Positions 1 through 5,641 of a stretch of DNA of 13,261 nt are shown here, one piece after another (the stretch's first letter is position 1; each line of letters starts with the position of its first letter). Source of the stretch: JALHMQ01 sp020248785 (GTDB lineage: Bacteria > Pseudomonadota > Gammaproteobacteria > Burkholderiales > Burkholderiaceae_F); assembly GCA_046343415.1 (NCBI GenBank), contig JBKDNL010000124.1, positions 1-13,261 on the forward strand. The letters are read 5' to 3'. Both the position numbers and the translations under genes were made by a program. The notes beneath the pieces were generated by a model that was not told where the DNA came from, did no database searches, and worked only from the letters and a program-made list of their open reading frames with translations.

Positions 1-140
1 TCGCCGTCGCGCAGCTCGATGGCCTCGCGGCTGCCGGTGGAGGCGCCGCTGGGCACCGCGGCCCGGCCCATGACGCCGGATTCGAGCAGCACGTCGCATT
101 CGACAGTCGGGTTGCCGCGCGAATCGAGAATCTCGCGGCC
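1..140 (-). pseudogene. eno: Enolase N-terminal fragment, 5' end disrupted and 3' end outside the window
   Basis: Reading the minus strand from 140 down to 3 gives 46 residues that begin GREILDSRGNPTVE and include PSGASTGSREAIELRDG, the unmistakable N-terminal part of enolase (2-phosphoglycerate to phosphoenolpyruvate, glycolysis, also an RNA degradosome partner in some bacteria). The SGAST loop is a catalytic loop of the family. The gene continues beyond position 1. The usual first eight or so residues (MSxIVDII type) are absent: homology stops at the glycine codon at 138-140, and upstream codons read V-N and then unrelated sequence. The frame stays open to a stop at 318-320 but has only TTG and GTG candidates (for example TTG 171-173, GTG 222-224) with no Shine-Dalgarno. 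A MITE-like element begins at 147. I infer a truncated copy or a rearrangement breakpoint. If it is the only eno in the genome, it must use a new start. The identity is sure; the pseudogene status is inference. Confidence 0.72.
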
Positions 141-146
141 ATTTAC

Positions 147-165
147 CCTAAAAACCGGAGTTGAC
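147..165 (+). repeat. Left terminal inverted repeat of the MITE-like element
   Basis: CCTAAAAACCGGAGTTGAC pairs with 304-322 on the opposite strand at 17 of 19 positions; the mismatches are at repeat positions 12 and 18. Confidence 0.65.
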
Positions 166-303
166 GGCCGCAAGATGCACCAAGTCGCTGTCGCAACTGA
201 ACAATTTGAGCGGCGGTCGATCACCGGTTTGGAACTGTTCCGCAGTCGCGAGAATTGCCCGGAAAGCCGCGCCAACACTCGATCTGCGCTGTTTGGCAGC
301 AAT

Positions 304-322
304 GACAACTGCGGTTTTTAGG
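304..322 (-). repeat. Right terminal inverted repeat of the MITE-like element
   Basis: The plus strand reads GACAACTGCGGTTTTTAGG. Its reverse complement matches the left repeat at 17 of 19 positions. It is followed directly by ATTAC, a near copy of the TTTAC that precedes the left repeat. Confidence 0.65.
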
Positions 323-1031
323 ATTACTCCATGTGCGCAAGGTCGCAGCAGACGATCAGAAGCGGCGCGAAGATGCGAGTCGCCCCCGCATCGCAGAGCC
401 TTGGCGTTGCATTGCCTGCCCGGTAAGGGAAGGGCGGCGAACATTGAGTCTCCCTCCATCATGGCCACGAACGTGGGATCGCCCCGTAATGCTTGAAGTG
501 GCTGCGCCACAAGCGTCAAGGCGAACAAGCGAAGACTTTATGGATGCAGCAGTGGCTTGACCAATGAAACCGCGGCAGCCCTGCGATTCCTGTGGCTCAC
601 CATAGGTGCTCGACTGCGTCGTTTAAGGACGCCAAGCGGAGCTCTTGCGGTCGGCAGACGCAGGAAAGGTTGCGATGCGTGGGCGACGCTGGCCAGAACG
701 CGCAATGCGTTGCGATTTCCTCAAACCGTGTCGGTGGTACACTTAGATCGTTGCTGGTCGCTGTGTGCTGCCGAAGTCGAAGTGGCGGCGCGCCGGCTGG
801 GAGTGGTTTCGAAGTGATCCTCCCGCGCCCGTGATCCAGCCTTAGCGATTTTGGTGTGGAACGTGTTCGTTCTCGGCTTGTAGGCCAGTTTTTGAAACCG
901 ACCTGGCCCCGACTGCGGTTCTGACACCAGCTCAAGCAAGCATCACCAAGGCCACAGGCCATTGCCGACCCACTGGTGTCGTCCGTCTGCATCCTGCCGG
1001 CGGTGCCGTTCGGCGTGATATCGAGTCCTGC
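323..1031. other. 709-bp stretch with no convincing gene upstream of scpB
   Basis: All six frames contain open stretches, but none has family motifs, a good ribosome binding site or the coding character of the neighbours. GC is about 55% over 481-540, against about 70% in the genes. scpA, a frequent partner of scpB, is not here. Minor structure: a 6-bp stem GATGCG/CGCATC at 372-392, and an imperfect inverted repeat GGCCAG/CTGGCC at 883-908. A possible extended -10 promoter lies at 735-743. The stretch may be decayed sequence left by the rearrangement that broke eno, or a long untranslated region of scpB. Confidence 0.6.
735..743 (+). promoter_or_regulatory. Possible extended -10 promoter upstream of scpB
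   Basis: The sequence TGGTACACT fits the TGn plus TAnAnT pattern of an extended -10 element, which can act without a good -35. The nearest -35-like hexamer, TTGCGA at 710-715, is 22 bp away, too far for a standard promoter. If used, the scpB transcript would carry an untranslated leader of about 280 nt. This is a weak call from pattern alone. Confidence 0.25.
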
Positions 1032-1775
1032 ATGAACACACAAGAGGCGAAGATCGTCCTCGAAACTGCATTGCTTACGGCGCAGCAGCCCATGCCGCTG
1101 GCCGAGCTAGGGCGCCTGTTTGCCGACGAGCTGAACGCGGACACGCTGCGTGCGTTGCTCGATGAGCTGCGCGGCGAGTGGACCGGGCGCGGCATCGAAC
1201 TCGTGGCGCTCGCCTCGGGCTGGCGCTTTCAGAGCACCGCGGCGATGCGCCTTTATCTCGACCGGCTCAATCCGGAAAAGGCGCCCAGGTACTCGCGCGC
1301 CGTGCTCGAGACGCTGGCGATCATTGTCTATCGCCAGCCAGTCACCCGCGGCGACATCGAGGAGATCCGCGGCGTGACGGTGTCTTCGCAGGTGCTCAAG
1401 ACGCTGGAGGATCGGGGCTGGGTGGAGACCATTGGGCACCGCGAGGCACCGGGCCGTCCAGCGTTGTTTGCCACCACCCGTCAGTTTCTCGACGACCTCG
1501 GGCTGCGCTCGCTCAAGGAGTTGCCGGCGCTCGACGCCGGCACCGGCAACCTCCCCTCCCAACTGGCCGCCGGGTTTGAGCTGCAGTTCGCCGCTGGCGC
1601 GCCAAATGCCAATGACGGCCAGGAGACGCGTGCTCACGTGATCGAACTCACCGCCGCCGAGCACAACGATTCGGCGAGCACGACCGCCGATCCCGCTTCC
1701 AATCCCACATCGCCTGACTCCGCCGTGTCTGCTTCGCTCGCCGCATTCAGCGCACCTGCCCAACCTTCCGCCTGA
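1032..1775 (+). CDS. scpB: Segregation and condensation protein B
   Basis: This is the 247-residue ScpB, the winged-helix partner that binds the kleisin ScpA in the SMC-ScpAB condensin complex, which acts on the chromosome during segregation. The start MNTQEAKIVLETALL is the usual beta-proteobacterial N-terminus. Conserved ScpB stretches include LNPEKAPRYSRAVLETLAII, then YRQPVTRGDIEEIRGVTVSS and WVETIGHREAPGRPALFATT (residues about 77-155), covering the second winged-helix domain. After about residue 160 the protein turns into a low-complexity tail rich in Ala, Ser, Thr and Pro, common in this group. The ribosome binding site is weak. rluB follows after 13 bp, so the two are probably one transcript. 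scpA is not adjacent in this window. The identity is secure from the sequence; the complex role is family knowledge. Confidence 0.95.
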   Translation: MNTQEAKIVLETALLTAQQPMPLAELGRLFADELNADTLRALLDELRGEWTGRGIELVALASGWRFQSTAAMRLYLDRLNPEKAPRYSRAVLETLAIIVYRQPVTRGDIEEIRGVTVSSQVLKTLEDRGWVETIGHREAPGRPALFATTRQFLDDLGLRSLKELPALDAGTGNLPSQLAAGFELQFAAGAPNANDGQETRAHVIELTAAEHNDSASTTADPASNPTSPDSAVSASLAAFSAPAQPSA

Positions 1776-1788
1776 ATCTGCCGCCAAT

Positions 1789-3219
1789 ATGAATCAACCT
1801 TTCAACGAGCACCCCGACAACGAGCCGACCACGCCACGGCCGACGGCGGCACCGGGGTCGGTGCCGGCGCCCACGCAAGGAGCGGTCGATGCAGGCGAGT
1901 CGCGTCCGATGCAAGCTGTTGAGGAAGGCAGCGCGAACCGAGAGGATAACCAGCCAGAGGTTGGCGAGGCCGGCGCCGAGCGCAGGGCACGCGGCCCGCA
2001 CGGACGGCGGCGGCGGGGTCGCGGTCGTGGCGAGAACCGGGGTCCGCGGCCCGAGGGTGGTGACGAAGGCGCGCAGCAGTCGGCACCGCAGCAGCCATCT
2101 TCGTCGCAGCCGCTGCTGACGTCCGAGGAAGAACTGAACGCCTCGGCTATGCCGCCGCAGCCGCTCGCACGGGATCTGCTCGAGCGCGGCCGCAAGGCGG
2201 TCAAGCAGCAGCAGAACGCCAGTTCCGAGAAGCTGCACAAGGTGCTGGCGGACGCCGGCATCGGCTCGCGCCGTGACATGGAAGAACTCATCATCGCCGG
2301 CCGTGTATCGGTCAATGGCGAGCCCGCGCACATCGGCCAGCGCGTGATGCCCAACGATCAGGTGCGCGTCAACGGCAAGCCAATCCAGTTGCGGCTCAAG
2401 GCGCAGGGCCGTCCCCCGCGCGTGCTGCTGTATCACAAGCCAGCGGGCGAGATCGTCTCGCAGGACGATCCGGAAGGCCGTCCGACCGTGTTCGCAAAGT
2501 TGCCGAAGGTGGGCGGCGGGCGCTGGGTTGCCGTGGGGCGCCTGGACTTCAACACCGAGGGCTTGCTGCTGTTCACGACGTCTGGGGAGCTGGCCAATCG
2601 CCTGATGCATCCGCGCTACGAGGTCGAGCGGGAATACGCGGTGCGCGTGCTGGGTGATCTGACCGAAGAGCAACGCGCCAAGCTGCTGGACGGCGTGCAG
2701 CTGGGGGACGGTCCGGCCAAGTTCAGCAGGTGCGAGGACGCCGGCGGGCAGGGCGCGAATCACTGGTATCGCGTATGCATCAGCGAAGGTCGCAACCGCG
2801 AGGTGCGTCGCATGTTCGAACTGGTGGGCCTGGAAGTCAGCCGCCTGATCCGCATCCGCTACGGCGCCGTGGCGCTGCCACGCTCGCTGGCGCGCGGTCG
2901 CTACTCCGAACTGGCGCCCGAGTGGGTGCAGGCATGGATGCATGATCTCGGTGTCAATGCCGAGGAGGTGCGTGGTGGTGGCGGCGGTGGCCAGCAGCAG
3001 CGGCAGGGCGGCAAGGGCAAGCACGGCGGCGGCCAGCGCAAGGGTGGGGGCCAGGGCAGTGGTCATGGCCAGGGCGGTCAGCAGGGCAACCGCAGGCCGA
3101 GCAGCCAGCCCGACCCCATGACGAGCACCGTGCAGTACATCCAGGCCGGCCTCGGCCAGCCCGGTGGCATGCGCCAGCAGCGCTTCCGTCGGCCCAAGCC
3201 CTCGCGCGGGTTTGCCTGA
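1789..3219 (+). CDS. rluB: 23S rRNA pseudouridine synthase B (RsuA/RluB family) with long disordered tails
   Basis: This 476-residue RsuA/RluB-family enzyme should convert a uridine in 23S rRNA helix 93 (U2605 in E. coli) to pseudouridine. An S4 RNA-binding domain starts near residue 146 (SEKLHKVLADAGIGSRRDME) and runs to about 205. The catalytic domain (about 210-370) has the family motif GRLDFNTEGLLLFT with the catalytic aspartate at about D253, and later GRNREVRRMFELVGLEVSRL. Both ends carry unusual low-complexity tails: residues 1-145 are acidic/Pro-rich with an Arg-Gly run near residues 66-85, and residues about 394-476 are Gly/Gln-rich with basic residues. Such tails occur in Burkholderiales RluB and may add RNA binding. 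Start choice is uncertain, since there is no clear Shine-Dalgarno at 1789. It lies directly downstream of scpB. Confidence 0.92.
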   Translation: MNQPFNEHPDNEPTTPRPTAAPGSVPAPTQGAVDAGESRPMQAVEEGSANREDNQPEVGEAGAERRARGPHGRRRRGRGRGENRGPRPEGGDEGAQQSAPQQPSSSQPLLTSEEELNASAMPPQPLARDLLERGRKAVKQQQNASSEKLHKVLADAGIGSRRDMEELIIAGRVSVNGEPAHIGQRVMPNDQVRVNGKPIQLRLKAQGRPPRVLLYHKPAGEIVSQDDPEGRPTVFAKLPKVGGGRWVAVGRLDFNTEGLLLFTTSGELANRLMHPRYEVEREYAVRVLGDLTEEQRAKLLDGVQLGDGPAKFSRCEDAGGQGANHWYRVCISEGRNREVRRMFELVGLEVSRLIRIRYGAVALPRSLARGRYSELAPEWVQAWMHDLGVNAEEVRGGGGGGQQQRQGGKGKHGGGQRKGGGQGSGHGQGGQQGNRRPSSQPDPMTSTVQYIQAGLGQPGGMRQQRFRRPKPSRGFA

Positions 3220-3275
3220 TCGGCCCCGGCGAGTCATCCTGGCGTGCTGCGCCGGGCTGCGTGGCTTGAACGGAT
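3220..3275 (+). other. rluB-rimP gap, first part: GC hairpin without a U-tract
   Basis: CCCGGCG (3225-3231) can pair with CGCCGGG (3250-3256) around an 18-nt loop just after the rluB stop. There is no T-run behind it, so it is not a canonical intrinsic terminator. It could stabilise the rluB mRNA end or assist Rho-dependent ending. Confidence 0.35.
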
Positions 3276-3305
3276 TTGCTCGCGCCTGTCAAGGGCGCAT
3301 ATAAT
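3276..3305 (+). promoter_or_regulatory. Probable sigma-70 promoter of the rimP-nusA-infB operon
   Basis: A perfect TATAAT lies at 3300-3305, rare in such GC-rich DNA. TTGCTC at 3276-3281 is a modest -35 (3 of 6, TTG kept) with an 18-bp spacer. Transcription would start near 3312 and produce a leader of about 235 nt before rimP. The position, directly upstream of a terminator-bearing leader, supports its use. Confidence 0.65.
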
Positions 3306-3311
3306 CCACAG

Positions 3312-3458
3312 CCGTCGCCAAAGGCCTGTCCTGCGTTCGCAGGGCGCCCTGGCGGTTGTGTTCCGAACAGTCGGATGTTCGCGTTGAGCAGCCGCTGGCA
3401 TCCGGTTCACAAGCCTGTCTTTTGGGACCAATGGGCTTTTCCAAGCCCATTTTTTTTT
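3312..3458 (+). ncRNA. rimP operon leader RNA, candidate transcription attenuator
   Basis: Between the predicted start and the rimP gene the RNA can fold into several hairpins. GTCCTGC/GCAGGGC (3328-3334/3339-3345, loop GTTC) can be enclosed by CGCCA/TGGCG (3316-3320/3350-3354). CGAAC/GTTCG (3364-3368/3377-3381) and GGTTC/GGACC (3404-3408/3425-3429, one G-U) follow, and last comes the terminator at 3430-3458. AAGCCT (3411-3416) copies the right arm of the terminator, so it could pair with GGGCTT (3433-3438) and act as an antiterminator. A rimP leader with a terminator is described in gamma-proteobacteria (Rfam rimP-leader). Whether this one is related by sequence is not shown here. Folds are by eye, not computed. 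Confidence 0.5.
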
Positions 3459-3560
3459 GGTGCGCGACTTGAGCGATCAGGCGCGCAGGCGCTTGGTTGG
3501 TACAAGGCAGCGGCGGGCAAGTGGTCATCGCTCATGGTCAGCACGCATGGTGAGCATTAA
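3375..3560 (+). CDS. Possible leader ORF through the terminator, overlapping the rimP start
   Basis: An ATG at 3375 opens a 61-codon frame that begins MFALSSRWHPVHKPVFW, runs through the whole terminator hairpin (including three consecutive Phe codons on the T-run) and stops at 3558-3560, 14 nt inside rimP. It has five Trp and eight Phe codons or so, a strange composition partly forced by the hairpin. There is no clear Shine-Dalgarno. If translated, ribosomes would melt the terminator and deliver themselves to the rimP start, which itself lacks a strong ribosome binding site. It may equally be a chance frame; I recognise no family. Confidence 0.2.
   Translation: MFALSSRWHPVHKPVFWDQWAFPSPFFFGARLERSGAQALGWYKAAAGKWSSLMVSTHGEH
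3430..3458 (+). terminator. Strong intrinsic terminator inside the rimP leader
   Basis: A perfect 9-bp stem AATGGGCTT (3430-3438) / AAGCCCATT (3443-3451) with loop TTCC is followed at once by a run of eight T (3451-3458). It lies about 90 bp before the rimP start codon and about 125 nt after the predicted transcription start. It could only end rluB transcripts or act as an attenuator of the downstream operon; the promoter between rluB and it favours attenuation. Confidence 0.85.
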
Positions 3561-4128
3561 AGGTCCGCTGGTGGACTTGGTGGAGCGCACGGTCGACGGG
3601 CTCGGGCACGAGCTTGTCGCTCTGGAGCGTGAGGGTCGGGGACTGTTGCGCGTGACCATCGACCGCAAGGGCAATACGAGTGCCAGCGGCGAACCGCCGC
3701 TGGTGACCTTGGATGACTGCGAGGCGGTGAGTCACCAGTTGACGCACCTGTTTGCCGTCGAGGACGTGGACTACGACCGGCTGGAGGTCTCTTCGCCGGG
3801 CGTGGATCGGCCACTGAAGAAGGCGCATGAGTACCGGCGCTTCACGGGGGCCGAGGTGCAACTGCAGTTGCTCGCGCCATTGAATGGGCGCAAGCGCTGG
3901 CGCGGGACGATTGCTGGCGTCAGCGGCGCGGCGGGTGCGGAGCGCATCCGCCTGAGCCCGACGCCGGACGAGGACGCCAAGGAGCCGGTACGGCGCGTTG
4001 GTGCGGTGAAGAAGGCGAACAAGAAGGCGGGCCAGACAGCGCCACCGCCTGCGGACGTGGAATTCGCATTGGCTGACGTCGACAAGGCGCGGCTGGTGCC
4101 GGTACTGGATTTCAGGAGCAAGCGATGA
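3547..4128 (+). CDS. rimP: Ribosome maturation factor RimP
   Basis: This 193-residue RimP helps assemble the 30S subunit, acting early around S19 and the 3' domain of 16S rRNA. The N-terminal domain (about 1-90) contains LVERTVDGLGHELVALEREG, then LLRVTIDR and the family signature LEVSSPGVDRPLKKAHEYRR (about residues 79-98). The C-terminal SH3-like domain ends in FALADVDKARLVPVLDF. Between these a Lys/Pro-rich insertion (about residues 138-170) lengthens the protein past the roughly 150 residues of E. coli; similar insertions occur in Burkholderiales. I chose the ATG at 3547 (MVSIKGPLVDL) because earlier in-frame starts (for example TTG 3457) lie within the terminator and add residues unlike the family. 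It overlaps nusA by 4 bp (ATGA). It is the first gene of the operon. Confidence 0.93.
   Translation: MVSIKGPLVDLVERTVDGLGHELVALEREGRGLLRVTIDRKGNTSASGEPPLVTLDDCEAVSHQLTHLFAVEDVDYDRLEVSSPGVDRPLKKAHEYRRFTGAEVQLQLLAPLNGRKRWRGTIAGVSGAAGAERIRLSPTPDEDAKEPVRRVGAVKKANKKAGQTAPPPADVEFALADVDKARLVPVLDFRSKR
4114..4118 (+). promoter_or_regulatory. Shine-Dalgarno of nusA within rimP
   Basis: AGGAG sits 6 nt before the nusA ATG at 4125 and inside the last codons of rimP. With the ATGA stop/start overlap it points to translational coupling and fixes the nusA start. Confidence 0.75.
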
Positions 4129-5612
4129 ACGGGCGAGAGATTCTGATGACGGTCGACGTGCTGGCGCGCGAGAAGAACGTGCCACGCGATGTCGTCTTTG
4201 GTGCCCTTGAGCTGGCGCTGGCTGCGGCCACGAAGAAGCTGCTGCCCGAGGACGACGCCGAAGTGCGGGTGGCCGTCGATCGTGACACCGGCGACTACGA
4301 GGCCTTTCGCCGCTGGCTGGTGGTGCCCGACGAAGCCGGCCTGCAGGAGCCTGGCCACCAGATCATCCTGTCCGATGCCAAGGATCATGACCCCGAGGTC
4401 GAGGTCGATGACTACATCGAGGAGCAGTTGGCCAAGCAGGAAGAGACGCTCGGCCGCCGCTTCGCGCAGGACACCAAGCAGGTGATCCTGCAGAAGATCC
4501 GAGATGCCGAGCGCGAGCAGTTGCTGCAGGAGTTCCTGGCGCGTGGTGACCAGATCATCAACGGCACCATCAAGCGCATGGATAAGGGCGACATGATCCT
4601 CGAGATCGGCAAGGTCGAGGCCCGCCTGCCGCGCAACGAGATGATCCCTAAGGAGAACCTGCGCATCGGCGACCGGGTGCGTGCCTTCGTGCTGCGCATC
4701 GACCGCCAGGCGCGCGGCCCGCAGGTCATCGTCTCGCGCACCTCGCCGGAATTCGTCAAGAAGCTGTTCGAGCTCGAAGTCCCCGAGATCGAGCAGGGCC
4801 TGCTGCAGATCAAGAGCGCGGCGCGCGACCCCGGGGTGCGGGCCAAGATCGCCGTGTGGACCAATGATCGGCGCATCGATCCAATCGGCACCTGTGTCGG
4901 CATGCGCGGCTCGCGCGTGCAGGCAGTGACCAACGAGCTGGCCGGCGAGCGGGTCGACATCGTGCTGTGGTCCGACGACCCTGCGCAGTTCGTGATCGGC
5001 GCGCTGGCGCCTGCCAACGTCTCGTCGATCGTGGTCGACGAGGACAAGCACGCGATGGACGTGGTCGTCGACGAGGACAACCTCGCGATCGCCATTGGCC
5101 GCCAGGGCCAGAACGTGCGCCTGGCCTCGGAGTTGACCGGCTGGCAGATCAACATCATGACCGCCGAGGAGTCGCAACAAAAGCGCGAGGGCGAGCAGGC
5201 CTCGGTTCGCCAGACGTTCATGGACAAGCTGGACGTGGACGAAGAGATCGCCGACATCCTGATCCAGGAAGGCTTTGCCTCGCTGGACGAGATTGCCTAC
5301 GTGCCGGCCAGCGAGCTGCTCGAGATCGAGGCCTTCGACGAGGAGACGGTCGAGGAGCTGCGCAACCGCGCCCGCAATGCGCTGCTGACCGAGGCGATCG
5401 CGCGTGAGGAGAACCTCGGCCAGGTCGAGCCGGAAATGCTCGATCTCGACGGCATGGACACGGCCCTGGCAGCCAAGCTGGGGGGGAAAACCCTACTGTC
5501 GCGTGACGACCTGGGCGAGCTGGCGGTCGACGAGCTCGTCGACCTGACGGGCGTCGACGAAGAGCGGGCCAAGACCTTGATCATGGGCGCGCGCGCCCAC
5601 TGGTTCGCTTAG
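4125..5612 (+). CDS. nusA: Transcription termination/antitermination factor NusA
   Basis: NusA (495 residues) binds RNA polymerase near the RNA exit channel and modulates pausing, hairpin termination and antitermination. The N-terminal RNAP-binding domain starts MNGREILMTVDVLAREKNVP and reaches about residue 125. The S1 domain follows (GDQIINGTIKRMDKGDMILEI, about 140-200). KH1 has RIDPIGTCVGMRGSRVQAV (about 247-265) and KH2 has DNLAIAIGRQGQNVRLASEL (about 319-338), both with the GxxG-type loops. Two C-terminal acidic repeats of the helix-hairpin-helix type (about 360-490) are present, as in E. coli, so the length is full. It has a good Shine-Dalgarno and overlaps rimP by 4 bp. Since NusA acts at intrinsic terminators, it could feed back on the hairpin in its own operon leader; that is inference. 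Confidence 0.97.
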   Translation: MNGREILMTVDVLAREKNVPRDVVFGALELALAAATKKLLPEDDAEVRVAVDRDTGDYEAFRRWLVVPDEAGLQEPGHQIILSDAKDHDPEVEVDDYIEEQLAKQEETLGRRFAQDTKQVILQKIRDAEREQLLQEFLARGDQIINGTIKRMDKGDMILEIGKVEARLPRNEMIPKENLRIGDRVRAFVLRIDRQARGPQVIVSRTSPEFVKKLFELEVPEIEQGLLQIKSAARDPGVRAKIAVWTNDRRIDPIGTCVGMRGSRVQAVTNELAGERVDIVLWSDDPAQFVIGALAPANVSSIVVDEDKHAMDVVVDEDNLAIAIGRQGQNVRLASELTGWQINIMTAEESQQKREGEQASVRQTFMDKLDVDEEIADILIQEGFASLDEIAYVPASELLEIEAFDEETVEELRNRARNALLTEAIAREENLGQVEPEMLDLDGMDTALAAKLGGKTLLSRDDLGELAVDELVDLTGVDEERAKTLIMGARAHWFA

Positions 5613-5641
5613 GCAGGCACGGACGAGAGGCACAGACGGAT

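Larger units (their letters stand above)
147..322. mobile_element. MITE-like element, 176 bp, with 19-bp imperfect terminal inverted repeats
   Basis: The left end (147-165) reads CCTAAAAACCGGAGTTGAC. The reverse complement of the right end (304-322) reads CCTAAAAACCGCAGTTGTC, so 17 of 19 positions match, with the outer 11 perfect. The flanks are TTTAC (142-146) and ATTAC (323-327), a possible 5-bp target duplication with one mismatch. There is no room for a transposase, so the element would need one in trans. The outer repeat supplies a GGT TTT TAG triplet set in one frame on each strand, so a reading frame on either strand ends in Gly-Phe-stop exactly at the element's end. The interior is otherwise largely free of stops. 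An internal near-palindrome GGAACTGTTCC lies at 231-241. GC is about 58% over 181-300, below the neighbouring genes. I do not assign an IS family. Confidence 0.6.

Noticed and set aside
372..392. Hairpin GATGCG/CGCATC
   Set aside because: A 6-bp stem with no U-tract or other context; expected by chance in GC-rich DNA.
148..528. 126-residue minus-strand ORF covering the MITE-like element
   Set aside because: No recognised family or ribosome binding site; its last part is the element itself and its stop comes from the inverted repeat.
896..922. ACTGCGGTT at 912-920, like part of the right inverted repeat at 309-316, with a facing AAACCG; possible second degenerate element
   Set aside because: Only about nine bases match and the outer part of the repeat (TTTTTAGG) is missing.
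597..1043. 148-residue minus-strand ORF and overlapping plus-strand ORFs (557-834) before scpB
   Set aside because: No motifs, no ribosome binding site and several competing frames over the same bases; treated as non-coding.
1747..3237. 496-residue minus-strand open frame opposite rluB
   Set aside because: It mirrors rluB codon bias and shows no domain; a shadow frame.
3457..3546. Upstream extension of RimP from a TTG at 3457
   Set aside because: It starts within the terminator T-run and adds 30 residues unlike the family.
3220..3546. Search for a tRNA-Met (metY) ahead of rimP as in E. coli
   Set aside because: No cloverleaf or T-loop GTTCGAATC-like sequence; the interval holds a promoter and terminator leader instead.
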